The notes under the pieces are model-generated. The model ran no database searches and was not told the origin of the DNA. It was given only the letters and a program-made list of their open reading frames with translations. Positions 26,354-39,240 of a DNA stretch of 64,000 bases are shown here, piece after piece. A program made the position numbers and the translations under genes. Source of the stretch: Acanthaster planci (taxonomy: Eukaryota; Echinodermata; Asteroidea; Valvatida; Acanthasteridae). Location of the stretch: positions 236,708 through 300,707 of the forward strand of contig NW_019091562.1 in NCBI RefSeq assembly GCF_001949145.1, in the 5' to 3' direction. Position 1 is the stretch's first letter. Each line of letters opens with the position of its first letter.

Positions 26354-26680
26354 CCATTTTTCATTTTGCGAGTTTACCTGTATGCTAATGTCCATTAACG
26401 ATGTCATGACACACCAGCCTAGCACAGCGTGCTGTGTCAAGTCGGTACACATGCGCCGGCGACTGTCTTGTGAGCGGCGGAACGTTCGGTGGCAGTAACC
26501 ACATGGAAACAGTGCAATGCACATTACACCTCTCGGGAAACAGTCACCAGCGTGCTTGTGCCACACCGGTGTGGCCAACTCGGCATGCTGGTACTATTTT
26601 GTGAATGGTCCACTAGGCCAGCGAGCTGTGACGTCATCAACAACATTAGCATACAGCTCAAAACGCAAAATTGGACATGG
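26354..26680. mobile_element. Foldback element with about 65-bp arms
   Basis: The left arm (about 26354-26420, containing CATTTTGCGAGTTTACCTGT and ATGCTAATG) and the right arm (about 26615-26680) are imperfect reverse complements around a 190-bp core. The core is unusually rich in GC and CpG compared with its flanks. No coding frame. Confidence 0.65.
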
Positions 26681-28301
26681 GGATTTTGTTGAACTTTTTG
26701 GCATAAATGCTTTGTGACATTAAAGTTTCTTCACATTCCACTTGAATGAAAATGTGAACCGGCATCTAAGTACATGTATCTCTACAACTCTGAATTCTTT
26801 GAAATTTTCTTCATTATCCAGTAAAGACAGAAGTTATGTTTTCAACTTTCAGGCTTTTACTTTAGGCCAGTGGGTGCGTGACAAGTTTGACAGTCCAACC
26901 TTGTTAATAACAGCACTTTAAATACAAGAACCCACTGCAATATGTGCAGTTTTTGGTGACAATTGTAATGCTTTATGACATCAAAATTGCTTCACATTAA
27001 TTCCCATTCATTGGAAATATGCACAGGTTTTAGAGTAAATTTGTATCCCTAATTTATTGAGATCACTATTCATTGACTGCAGACATGAAATGTTGTTGCC
27101 ATTGTTACAACAAAATCTAATGCAGTTCCCAGTGTAAATTAATGTATGTATTGTGACAGTTTTCCCACGTGTAACAGGTGAAATGAGTCATAAAGCTCTA
27201 TAAACTAAAAACTTCAAAACACTTAATGTTTCTGGCAAAGGTGCACAAGCTAAATTGCATGCATGCCTATGAGCTGTGCCGTATACATGTGTATTTGCTA
27301 TTTAAGCAACTCTGTGTTAAACCAAACAAAACTGTCCAAAATAATTTAAAAAATAGCCAAAAAGTGAATTTTGTGGGAAAATGTTTGCCCATTTTTATGC
27401 CGCCTGAAACCCTATCTAGAAAAAAACAACTAGTGATGAGAATATATGGTATGTACACAAAACAAAATGGGCAACAGTTGCAAAGAAACCATTACAAACC
27501 AAAAATTACATGCATAGAACTATCATACATGGTTTCTCTGTTACACATCAAATAATTTCCTGCACCGCTGCACAAATTGAGTCTGTACATGTCAAGTACA
27601 TGTAGTTATTCAAAGCAAAAATCATATTCATTTATTGCATGTACATGTATGTATTATCAATTACATGTACATATCAACAAGTTTTGAATTTGTTTAGACA
27701 GTTTTGAAATTTTGACCACCGTGTCACACATTTGGCCCCCCATTTAACATCTTTAAAATAAAGACCCATCTACATGGACTTGGATGTGGGCATGTACCAG
27801 TCCATGTACCATTGTTGTATCCTGGTGCATGTACAAACATGTATCCATCCATTTAACAGGACCTTGTTACATGTAATTGGCCCCACTGAACATGTACATG
27901 TACCCGGTAGCAAGGAGGGATAACAAACCACATCTCCATATCGCAGTTGTTTGTTATCATGGCAGTACCTGTAAGTCAAAAAAAGGTGTACCTGTAATGT
28001 AAACAGTACTCAGACTCTTCATGAAATGAATTACATATGTACATGTACGAGTAAACCCTACAGTACAGTACCTACATGTACAGTACTTGCACACATACAT
28101 GTACATGTACATGTATGTACCTTACCTTCAAAATACATGTTTACCGTTACTGCCTTCATGGTAGACGTCCTATGAAATGAAATTTGTTGTACCTGTGTGG
28201 ACATGCTGTCAATGTTGTACAGGCTCCCAGTTTGCTGCATGCTGCAATCGCACAGTGTGACTTTTGGGCGATCTTGGCATGGTTTTTTCATCCGATTGCA
28301 T

Positions 28302-28503
28302 CAGGGTTCTCCCCAGGATTTTTTCAAAATTAAGGGGGGGGGATTTCTGTCCTTGTTCACTGACAAATTGCAAAGGCGTGGGGTTCTGGGCCCCCTTTAT
28401 ATGTCCTCTGGTGCATTCTAGAGCATTTCCTGAGCTTTTCACGAGTAATTTTCCATGGGGAAAATGACAGATTTGAAAGTAACTACCATTAAGTGTTTTA
28501 TTC
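28302..28503 (+). repeat. Dispersed repeat starting CAGGGTTCTCCCCAGG, copy 2
   Basis: Aligns for about 200 bp with the - strand copy ending at 14056, beginning CAGGGTTCTCCCCAGGATT and including GTGGGGTTCTGGGCCCC. No matching opposite terminus is seen. Confidence 0.65.
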
Positions 28504-31139
28504 ATGGTTTATTTCCATTTTTCCAAAACTTGGTAAATCTCTTAATTGGCGAGTGTTGCAAAGTTCCATTTTTCAAATTTCTTACGACAGTGTGATTGCC
28601 TCCTGCTCAAAAGTGGTACGTGTCTGTCATTGTCATTTGCTTTGATACTTAGAGCAGCACAAAGTTAATGTTGGAGCAGAATATTTAGCAATTTCCACTG
28701 GCAGAAGGCAATTGCGCAATTATGCTGATCGACTGATCACACCCAACCTGACCACCCCTATGGGACTTCAATACAACATATTGTCTTCGGGTAAACTTGA
28801 GTTCTCAATTGGGTGATCCAACAAAGATAACTGTATCGTGCGGTTCATATCAAACCCTGCGCAATGCGCTGTTCTAACTCAACGCATTGTGCTATTTTTA
28901 TGGTATACACTGTAGCAAGACGCCCAACTGCCAAATCTACTCTAAAATTCAGAGGTGGTGAGTTTGCATGCATACATGTTGGCCCCTATAACATCTTTGC
29001 TTGAAGATTGCTTGAAGATAAATTTGTTTTCACGCTTGTGCTCAAAGTACATGTATACGTGCAGTGTGTCTGTGTCCCATACACACTATGTACAGTGGCC
29101 AAATGGTACCCGTATAGGGGACACCGACACACTACATTATTCTGCGTCCCTCTTGCACAGGTATGGTAAGTAATATCTTAGCAGTAATGCGTTTCTTTTG
29201 GGGGGGCATCAAGTCTATTATTGCACTGAATCAAGTGATTTTCATGTGTACTGTATGTATTGTACATGTACATGTATGTACATGTACATGTATGCAAGTT
29301 CAGGCACCAGTCATGTACATGTACATGTACGTGTACCGTAAACGATGATGCAGTATACTCCATGGCAGGAATTTCACTGTTGCTGTAGGAAGGTTTCAAT
29401 TTTTACAAGCTCTTCACCTCTACATGTACATGTATGTACTGGGTACATACAGTATTGCACATTATGACGTGTCCTCTAACTACAGTACCGGTACGTACAT
29501 GTACATGTACGTTCACATACTGTACATGCACTGGAATGGTACGCGTACATGTACCGGTACTGTACATTTACATGCTGACATTGCTCACTGAAACTTAGAG
29601 GGGCATTGGGTATAGTTTACATGTACATGTATGATGCAGAGACATGCACATGTAAAGGTATACTGTACATAAGGATCATGTGCACAGTGCGAGTGCACTT
29701 GTAACATATACAGAATGCATTGTACATTGTAATGTACATGTACACACTATCCAAGGGCACCGTGGGTATTCCAGGGGGTGTATTAGTGAAGTGTGACTGC
29801 ATGACATACATGCACAGGTACTGTACATGTACATGTTGCATCATATGTCTTGAGGGAGTGCCAGTCACAGCATAATACTGATTGTACATGTACCTGTATC
29901 TGTCCTTCCTCACATCCTGGAAGGAACACAATTGGCAGGTCTTCTCTGCCAATTGTAGAGGTACATGTACCTGCACCTGTCCATGTAGCTGTAACCTGTT
30001 ATGCAAAAGTACCTGTACAGATGTTATTCTAGGGTTGGCAGTAAAATTGTTATGAGTACATGTATGTAATACAGTACAGGTTATATACCAGTAACTCTTT
30101 GTTTTGGGAACTCAAGAATGGAAATAAAAGAAATAAAATAAAACTTCAGGATAACTTGTTACGTACCGGGGTACAATGTACTGGTAGATATTCTACTGTA
30201 CATGCATGTCCATATTCTATCAGTTCTACTGGTAGTGTGTGGTGAAATGTACATGTACGTACCGTACGTGTACGGTTCCTTAATTTTTAAGCCAGGTTTT
30301 AAGCCAGGGTTTGGAATGCCCATTCAGTACAGTTGTCATTCTTATACCCAATTAAAAAATAGCTCACTTGTGAGCAAGGTCCATTGTTGAATTTGTACTT
30401 GTACCTGTATACGTGTACATTAACTCTTCTCATTCATGAATTTGCATGGATGAAATCCTCATGTACCGTACATGTACATGGGTGCTGTACACTCATTCAG
30501 TGAGCATTCAAAAGTGCTCGCAGTTTCTCTTGGAAAAAGAGATTTTTGGCCGAAAAAAAAGGCCAAAATCAACTCCCTGGGTTTAGGGCGAGGGCAGAGT
30601 TGATAAAATTATGGTTCAAAAACGATTTACATTGTATACATGTATATGTACAATGTATGTACCTGAGTACTGAATGTTAAGTACCTGAGAAAGTAGAAAG
30701 ATGCCAAAAAATGACCCCCAAATTTTTTTTTAAAATGGCTGTGAGCAGGCTTGAGACCTAGCACTTTTCAGGTAGGTACGTGTAAGTTTGTTTTGTGTGA
30801 ATCATTAAAAACGTCATTTGCTAGCCCACTAAAAATTGAAAAGAAATGGAAGGACTAAGAACAAGATTCAATTTAATCTTTGGATGAAAAGCTCCAGTAA
30901 TGTCGACTTGAATGTTTATGATGAGCTTTCATTGTTCTCACTGGGGCTTGACACTGCACCCACACGTGAACATGTACACGTACATGTATGTACATGTAGG
31001 GTTGCATTTTCTCCAATCTGTCGCTCCTGGACCTGTTAGCAAATAAAGCTGTGTTACATGTACAGTACATGTATGTACATGTAAAATCATTTTGTTTGCT
31101 TAAACATTCATGTACTGCATAGTCAAAATACAAGTACAG

Positions 31140-31260
31140 GTTTGTCTGATTGGTTGGTTGTTTGTTGGTTTGTCGGGGTGTTTGTTTGTTTGTTTGTTTG
31201 TTTGTTTGTTTGTTGGGGTGTTTGTTTGTTTGTTTGTTTGTTGTGGGTTTTGTTTTTGTT
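31140..31260 (+). repeat. (TTTG)n microsatellite with GGGGTG interruptions
   Basis: Long TTTG run broken twice by GGGGTG blocks in the same TCGGGGTG ... TTGGGGTG order as at 7665-7765. It lies about 540 bp before the zinc-finger gene's likely 5' UTR acceptor. Confidence 0.9.
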
Positions 31261-31678
31261 GGTAATACATGTTGTTTGTTCGTTTCCTGTTTGCTATCAT
31301 TTTTGTTTTGTATTGCTTTGTTTTTGGTCAGTTTGTAGCACCCGGAGAGCAACTCGATAGTAATTAAGTTTGCTTTTTTTGCAATCCTGCTGGGGTGTTA
31401 CATGTGTTTTGTGGATGTGGTGTTGTTGCTTGTGCTGCTGTTTCTAAGTTTGTGTGTTACTGTATTTTGTGTGTGTTTGTTTGTTTGGTTTTTATTAACG
31501 ATGTAGATTCTTAACTAAAACTATATTTTTGAGCTTACAATTTTTTTAATTTTGTAAACTGTTTAAATTTTCTGTGTTTTTATCTTGCAAAATAAATAAA
31601 TGAAATGAAATAAAAAACTCTGTTTTCTTGCATCCTAGGACTTTCTAACTTCTGCCGGTATTTCTGCTTCAATTCCAG

Positions 31679-31798
31679 GTCCACATGTGAAGCACTGTGC
31701 CAGCCACCCTTCACATACACTCACACCAACAATAATGCAGGCAAAAGGCTGACAATGTCAAACTGTCAGTGTTGAATTGGCCACAGGTCTGATAAGCC
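31679..31798 (+). other. Probable 5' UTR part of the zinc-finger coding exon
   Basis: TTTCTGCTTCAATTCCAG ending at 31678 is a good polypyrimidine tract plus acceptor. The 120 bases after it lead to the start codon, with an in-frame TAA at 31793-31795 just before the ATG. An upstream non-coding exon is therefore expected; it was not located. A weaker alternative acceptor (CATCCTAG) ends at 31638. Confidence 0.5.
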
Positions 31799-34700
31799 AT
31801 GGCTGAGCAGATGGGTAGGAGTGACAGCCGCAGCAGTGCCAGCTGTGGCGACAGCAGTGGGAGCAGTGGTGCTGGTGGTGCTGGTGGTGCTGCCAGTGGC
31901 AGCAGTGCCCCTGGCAGCCAGGGCTCCTTTGCCGAGGTCACCGTCATCGACTCACAGTTTCAGCACTTCAGCAGCTACATCGAGGTCATCCGGGTCTACA
32001 AGTGCCGTCTCTGCACCTTCTGCAGCCCGTTGGAACACGTCATTGCCAGCCACATGTCTGAGGTGCACTTCCCACGCCGATGTTTCCTCTGCAAGCAGTG
32101 CCTCTTCGTCTTCGAGGACCGGGCCCAGCTGGCCAGCCACCTGGATTCAGCCCACGGCACCAAGAGCATTGCAGTCTGCTTCGGGGATGCCACGCTATCT
32201 AGCACCGGTTACCCTCCTTCTTCACCCCCGCCCACCTTGAGGATGATGATGAGGACAGCCGAGGGAGAGGAGAGGATTCAGCAGCAGATGATGGAAGAGG
32301 TGACTGGAGAGGAGGCTAGGAATGGACGGGTGACGTCAAGCACTGGTAACCTGGCTAATCTTACCAACACATCCAACAGCAGTCCTTCCCAAGTAGACTC
32401 CATGGTGAGTGAAGCCTATGGTTCAGTAGTCCTCACGTACCTTTTCTACCTACATTAGTTTCTAGTATATTTCTGCAAAAAATGTTTCAGTGGAGATGGA
32501 CTTTATGATCACATCATAACCAAATGTTGGAGAGTAGTTCTCAGATTCATCAAGAGTGCATCTAAGTGATGCAGTCAGGTCACACCAGGTTAACCAAGTC
32601 AAGTTCCAGCTATTCAAGTGAATAATTATGACAAAATATTTTTGATTTGGATTGAAATAGAATACTACCGCATCGAAACACATGTGCTTCTGCAATCTTT
32701 TATGAACTTTTCATTTGTTCATGTGATGCCCTGAATGTTCTTTTGTGTAAAAAAATGATTTTTTCTGTGATAGGAGCATTCAGGTGCTGAATCTGGGGTT
32801 GCACAACTAGAGGGAGACAGAGCCAGTGAGCCTCCTTCTGTGATTGGAAACACCAGACAAGAGCAAGAGCAGTCCCACAGTAGCTCTTGCCATCCGAGCA
32901 GCTCTAACCAGGCAAACAGCAGCCCAGACATCATTGACTGCGAGGTGGTCAACCTAATCCCGAGGTCTGAGCAAGTTCCTCCTAGTAAGCAGTCGCCCTC
33001 CGTGCCCGCTTCCCAGGCTCCCAGCACAGATCTCCGCGTCACCATTGGCAAAGCGTACTGCCAGTCGTACATCAAGACGGAGCCCATCAGCCCGGTGAGG
33101 AGCTCCCAACCCCAGCAAGGTCAGAAGCCCAGACCCTACCTGGGACGAAGCCGGCATGACCCAAGGTCCTACATGCGCCGCTGGTCCCTGACAGAGAACT
33201 CTTTGAGCGATGACAGTACAATCAGTACCCCTGCAAGAATGAGCCGCTCGTTTGATGCACCAGGCTCTGGCAGTGCTTTGCAGAATGGCATTGAAGAGGA
33301 GAAGGCCAACAGTGACAGGGACTCTAGCACCCAGAAGATTCAGAAAGTTACCCCAGCAACTACAGAGGGTGAAAATAGGTCGGGGCATACAGACAGGAAT
33401 TCAGAATGTAATAAGTCATTAGAGGAGAGGAATGACAAGGAAGATAGGGGTAAACCCATGGAAAAGAGTAAATCTTTAGATACTGGTAAAGAGGCTGAGA
33501 GCCAGAATTTACTCGGGGTAGGGAAGTCATACATTAGTGGGCGATCCCTAGATGGAAGGCCTCCTCGTTTGGTTCGGCAAAATGTTGTTGAGGAGAGTCC
33601 CAGGAGCTCACCTCAGATGAGAGTAGTGGCAGATGACAGTTCTATTTCTCAAGAGCAGAATGAGACATCTGTGGTTACCATACCATGTGGCATAGCAGAG
33701 GCTATGCGGCGTGAGAGTTTCAGTCGCAGCTTTCCCGGCAGCATGGGGAGACCGCCCGTGGAGCATCTTTCCAATCCCAAGACCTCTGAGGTGTGTTCAG
33801 ATTTCAGGCCGACGCTGAGGGACCTTGTCAGCAGCAGGATGCAACGGGGGGAGCGGCAGCAGCTTCCCCCATCAACGGCAGGGGCTGGCCAGGACCAAGG
33901 CATTCCTCCAAGCAGCACCATGGTGCCGATGATGCGGTCAGGAAGGGTGCGCAGTTACAGCGTAAGTGAGGGGGACATGCAGGGGCTCCAGAAGAATGGC
34001 AACCCGAATCGGTCTCTGCCGAAATTAGGTGACGGCCATACAGAGGCATCTCCTTTGGAACGAGACCACCCTTCTGGCATTCATTCGAGACAGCCTCCAG
34101 GCAGCCCTCAAGTACCAGCCATGATTCCTCACCAGTATCCGGCGTTAGTCTACCAGCCCTACTCCATTGAGGGAGAGCCAAAGCACATGAGATACTTCAA
34201 CCAGGCCCCCAGGATGGTTAATCCTGGACCCTTGGATGGCCCACCCCACCCCCTGCAAATGAGGCAAGAGGACAGTAGCCAACAGCCAGGCCCTAACCAA
34301 CCTGTTGAGGAGTCATTCCTCTACCGCTACCTGCGCAACAACGGTGGTCGTAAGTTCAGGCGCAACTCCATTAGCGTGAGCACTTTAACCTGTGATGTAC
34401 AGCCAGCTGGCCTGGTGCCCTCACATGGTGCACCTTCTCGAGGGATGATCCCCCATCCTGAGGGCACAGAGATGATGAGCTTTGAAAGGCAGAGAGGATT
34501 GGCCTGGCCAGCCCGCCATCACCCAGACCATCCCTTCCAGCCACAAGGGCCCTTTCCATCCCACATGCCGCCTTATAATATGGCGTGGAAAGACAAGTTT
34601 GATGCCAGCCAGATTTCCCCAAACACACCAGTCAGTGCTGAGCAACGACACAGTGTAGAGTACAGTGGGCCTGTAGACAGAGACCCCTCAGCTAGAGGTG

Positions 34701-35278
34701 AGATGGTCAGTGGCCCTAATGGCATGGCCATGATTGATGGGAAGGTGCTGAGAGCTAAGCAAGGAGAAGGGGGCGAGTCAAATCAAGATCTAGCTAAGGA
34801 CATCACTAGGCAGGTACAACAGGCAATGGGCATCACACAAGGCCTGTACACCCCAGGAGATCGTCACCTGTCACCTTGGGTCGAGGGCAACGAACGGTCA
34901 GACTCACCTGATGAACCCATGGATGGAGACAGCCCGGGGCAGCGGCGCAGCCGCAAGTCTACCTTCAACATCTATCGGGAGATCCCTGAACGGAAGCGGA
35001 AGCTGGACCAAGAGGAGGAGGAGAAGATCAAGCACAGCTACAATGCAGACGGGAGCTTTGACTACTACTCCTTGACCGGCTGGAAAGCCTACAAGTGCGA
35101 CCTGTGCAAAAAGCGGCGTTTCAAAACAGCCTCTGAGCTGCAGGAGCACAAGCAGCGCAAGCATGGCCTGCAGAAGAACCACAGCAGTCAAGGCAGTCTG
35201 AATGGGCTTCCTGAAGCAGCTGCTGCCTTGACCGTTGTGGAGAGCAGTGAGCTGAATGAGTCCCCATCTTCGGGCTGA
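31799..35278 (+). CDS. C2H2 zinc-finger protein, 1036 aa, two coding exons
   Basis: Probable nuclear regulator, family name not recognised. Exon 1 is 31799-32404 (202 codons, donor GTGAGT); exon 2 is 32774-35278 (acceptor TGTGATAG, phase 0). The start is the first ATG after an in-frame TAA. Two adjacent N-terminal fingers: C69-C72-H85-H90 and C98-C101-H114-H119 (both C-x2-C-x12-H-x4-H). One C-terminal finger: C977-C980-H994-H999. In between lie about 850 residues rich in Ser, Pro, Gln and Gly, predicted disordered. Residues 302-309 read IKTEPISP, an exact psi-K-x-E-x-x-S-P phospho-sumoylation motif. Several R-x-x-S sites (RRWS 340, RRES 517, RVRSYS 598, RRNS 734) suggest AGC-kinase or 14-3-3 control. 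A bipartite basic cluster (RRSRK 926-930 and RKRK 942-945) is a likely nuclear signal. The protein begins with a Gly/Ala/Ser tract. Three fingers alone would give limited DNA specificity, so a cofactor role is possible. Confidence 0.9.
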
Positions 35279-38200
35279 GGAGATGCTAGGGCCGAGATGC
35301 CACTCTCCTTTTTTTTTCCTGGCTTGCTGTTCCATAGCAGCTGTAGGTAATGCCGCCATGCCTACACAATTTGAAGAAGTGTTGGTGGTCTTTTTGAAGC
35401 AGTTAACATCCGTGAAGATGTCGGGAGGAATCCAAGAGACCACTATCATGTTGGCTTGACAGTCATTGGTTGGTACATACCTGTAAGGAGTATATCTCAT
35501 GGGATGCTCTTGAGAGATGTTAGGGTGGTTTTTTTGCCTCCATCCTCAAAGAGTCACGCAAATGCAGAATTTGAGTGGCCGATGTTTGTCTTGGTTTCAG
35601 AGAGGAGTCTTTCTGTGGATTGATTGTGGGGAAGTTTTGTGACTTCACAGTGTTTGTCAATATGCACTTGTTCAACCGAAATTTTTACATATGTGCTTCC
35701 TACACAGACAACAATGCTAGTTGCAATTCCAATGGTCTTGTACCTGTGTGTCACATCACTGTTTGCATTTGTTTTATCCATTTTTTATTACTTTTTGTCT
35801 CACTCTTGGTATGAGTACCACTTTCAGTCATCTGTATTGGTGAAGCGTTAAGATTAGCTCTTAAACGCAGTGAGTCTTGAATTTTTGGTTTTGGTTCTGC
35901 CATAGTGATCTGAGTCCTGATTACCTAACATCGGAATGTGGCAAAGATGGAAGAAAATGCATTGTATGTATTGTAATACACGAAATGAAATTGTGTATAG
36001 AAGAAATTTTAAAACAGGTACTTACCTATATTTTTTTTTACAGTAAATGCTACAAGTTTGGAAGTTTTTATACAGAGATTACATTGTTTCCTTATCCATT
36101 TTATAGCAAAAATGCCTTGACAATCTGTGCTTCTCAGAACTCAAATATGACGGTGGTTTTACCCCAGAAATATCTGCTAAGAATCTGGACACAGGTTCTG
36201 CTGTGTGAGGAAATTACATTTTGACAGAAGGAGAAGACAACTTGTGTTTGCTTTGTTGAAAGTGGGACGGACGCCGTGTCAGTGTTTGGGACACACTTGA
36301 AAGAAAGTTGTGCGACTCAGGAAAGTTTGAGGTGAAGCATGAAATGGACGGATCTTGTCTTGCAGTAGTGTGGACACATACTACTTTTGGAAAAGGTGGT
36401 GTGTGTTGGGCAGGCAATCAGAGAAGCATTCGCCTTCACTCTAGGAATTTTCATTTTTGGTGCAAATTTTTTTCTTTTAATTTTCTATTGTTTTAATTCA
36501 AATTTAAACTAGAACTTGCCACATTTCTGAATGTCAAGCCCTCCCAAGTTACATGTTTAAGCCTGTTTGCTTTTTTTTTTCTTATTTTTTACGAAAATGA
36601 CCTCTGAGCCAGCTCAGAGGTTCAGTGCGTGTATTGTGTGCACAAAGTTCAATTTTTGGATAAAATATTCTACTGTCTTGGAAAGTCACAAGTACAAGTC
36701 TGTGTACATCCACCTACCAGTTTTTGCATTTAGTTTGATTTCATGGAGTGTTTTGTGCACAACTACATGTATATGCACACGTGCCTGCACATAATGGATT
36801 ATTTCCCTGGGAAAAGCGTCAAATCGTTGAAAAGAAAAGGTTTTCGGATTTTGGAATAGCGGTTCTTGCAACCAGCAAAGAGGATTCCTCCTAGCTCTTT
36901 TCTGCAGTCATAGATGAATTTGATACAAACATTTCTAACATTTATAATGAAACTGTACAGACATGTACGCAGCATTTACAGTCACAATGTTTTGATAATG
37001 TTTAGGTGTGAACAGACAAAGTGAAATCAGTTTTTTGATCAGTTTTGTTGTGTATTACACTCAGGATAAAAGTCACTGAATTTATGAAAGTATGGTATAT
37101 ACATGTATATATAACTGCCTTTTGAATCCAGTTATTGTATCAATTATTGTATTATGAAGCATGCGAGGCTGGGCCTTTGCAATTTTTACAGGATCTAATT
37201 TTAGGGCTTGTTTGCGGGGGCAGGGGGGCTGTATTTGATGTACAGAGTGTGTGCTTGGGTTACTGGGACTTTACGTGACTGGTCCATGTTACTGGACTGT
37301 AACAACACATTACACAATTTGTAATATAACATTAATTTAGTGCTTCCCTGAAGCATCCAGACTCGACTGCCATCATCGCATGTGTTGCTTCCCCCCTCCC
37401 CTTCCTGTTTGGAGATTTCAAAGGTGATGACCCTGCCAGTGTTTCCAGTTTAGCAAGGTGTTCATCCATTGTGGCAAGGGCTTTGCATTGAAAGTTCCCA
37501 GGAAATTTGCATTCACCATGTACATGTACAAGACCTACGACTTTATACAGGATCCAGTGTCTGCAAGACATGGTTTGGGGCCCTGTGGTTTGCAATTATA
37601 TTTAGTGCAGGGCCGTGGAACCAGTTTTCATGTGAATATGCACAAAATTTAGAATGTCCACAGAGAAGAGTACCCTTGTGTCTGGCCACATGCGAGGAAT
37701 GGCACGCAAGTGTTCTTCAGTCTAGCTCTCCTTTTCACCCTCCACGCAGTACCTGTGAGTTCAGGGTGTGCGAAACGTATCTGTGTATTCCAGGCCATAT
37801 CAAGGTTTCTTTCTTGTGGGTATGTCAACTAACCATATGCCAGCTAGAGCTCTGTTGCTGTGCATAATATACCCTGTCCAGAAGCCTCAATTTGTGCAAG
37901 CATAAGGTTTGCTTTAATGAGGATTTTTCACTTTAATGACTGTCAGCGTGGAAGTGCTACAGTTATTGTTGGGCAGTTCAACCCCCAATACCGGTAGTCC
38001 ATGAAAGTCTCTTGACTTACTATCCTTATGACGAGAAACCCACAGAGAGAGAAGACAGTGAACAAATATTACGTTAATCTCTGTGAGAGGATTACGCCGG
38101 ACAAATGTTCTTGGGGAAAACCTGCAGCCTCGGGTTAGGACTGAAAACCCAAATCCAACATAGGCAAGATTCCAATCCAGGTTGCAGAGGTGAAAGTTCA

Positions 38201-39240
38201 GGAAAGTACATGTACATGCAGCTCTCTCAGAAGCGATTCAGGATTAGGTGGCTTCATTCTCTTTCCTCAGTCCTTCCCTTCAGCTGCTGACTAATGTGAT
38301 AAATGGTAAACACATCTGGATTGAAGCTGTTACACCTGGAGTCCTTAAGAGGCCTCAGAATGCAGAAGGAAGTTTTCAGTCTTACATAGACCTCTCCAAC
38401 AGAATCTATTGTGTGGTGTGTATTTTGACACATTCCACCCTCTAAACATCACTTCCCCACCCACTCAAATACTTGTTCCACATACAAAGTGTGGACATTC
38501 CTTCGTTCTCCTGCGGTGGAAAAAAACTTTGGGAAAACATTTCTTTTTCTCCCACTAGGATAATTTCCCCCAGATTGAATTTTTGATGATGATTTCCTGG
38601 ACTGTTCCTGTTCATTTTGCCACGGATAACATTGACCCAAAAATGCCTCTGACGCTGTATTTCAGAGAGGGGAAAACATCATGTGGATGTGTGCGAGTCC
38701 ACACTGTGTGCCACGCCTGCACACCCAAGTGTGTATTTTGCCTGCAATAGGGGACCCCCTATTGTTCCTCTTTTGTCCATACTTCTTTGGAGGACCTCCT
38801 GTATGTTCTGTACATGATAGTCAATTGGGGGACCCTTGATGAATCGGGGACCCCATTGTCGTCTGTTGTTCAGGATCCCCAATAGAATGCCAAAACAAAC
38901 ACACACCCGTTTAAAAACCCTCCCATGACTGTGGCCAGTATCCTGCAGTTCGAAGTTGGGCTGCCTTGCTCAGATATTTTTGTGAGATTTATGGCGAATT
39001 CAACTTGTTGACATGCACTGGTGATTGGTTTGTCGTAGTCTGGATGTTTCCCACAGGTAGTCTTTTCTACAGGTAGTGATATTTGGAACACGTACATATT
39101 TGTAATGCCAATTAATTACACAGATTTTTACATAGTCCTTTATGGTTAGGCCTTAATTGATGACACTGTGTAAATTACTTGGAAGAAGAGAGTTGATTTT
39201 GTATTTAAGCAAAACGTTAAAAATAAAACTCTTTTTACTG
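35279..39240 (+). other. Probable long 3' UTR of the zinc-finger gene
   Basis: T-rich, non-coding sequence follows the TGA at 35276-35278, with no supported exon on either strand. The first canonical AATAAA that I see downstream is at 39222-39227, which would give a 3' UTR near 3.9 kb, containing a dispersed repeat copy (38484-38726). The true end is not proven and variant signals could be used earlier. Confidence 0.35.
38484..38726 (+). repeat. Dispersed repeat copy 2 (uninterrupted)
   Basis: Aligns with 17967-18003 plus 18584-18859. It lacks the 580-bp TTAA element and so serves as the empty-site reference. Confidence 0.75.

Larger units (their letters stand above)
14270..31090. repeat. 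Field of palindromic TACATGTA repeats
   Basis: Dozens of short runs of the self-complementary unit TACATG (TGTACATGTACA), often 12-40 bp long, are scattered every few hundred bases, with variants GTACGTAC, CGGTAC and CACGTAC. Dense examples are at 16140-16190, 16790-16880, 17105-17135, 19985-20035 and 29260-29330. The density falls sharply before the zinc-finger gene and the motif is only sporadic after 32 kb. Each run is its own reverse complement, so strand has no meaning. Function unknown. Confidence 0.9.
13594..31678. other. 18-kb gene-free stretch dominated by repeats
   Basis: No supported exon on either strand. Many 60-120-codon open frames exist, but those inside the TACATG repeats are artefacts of the repeat: TACATG reads Tyr-Met, and the other frames read Val-His, Thr-Cys and similar alternations. 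The stretch may be intergenic or part of a long 5' intron of the zinc-finger gene at 31.8 kb. Individual elements within it are listed separately. Confidence 0.65.

Noticed and set aside
14382-31090. Many short open frames with alternating Tyr-Met, Val-His or Thr-Cys
   Set aside because: They are translations of TACATG/TGTACA repeats on either strand and have no splice support.
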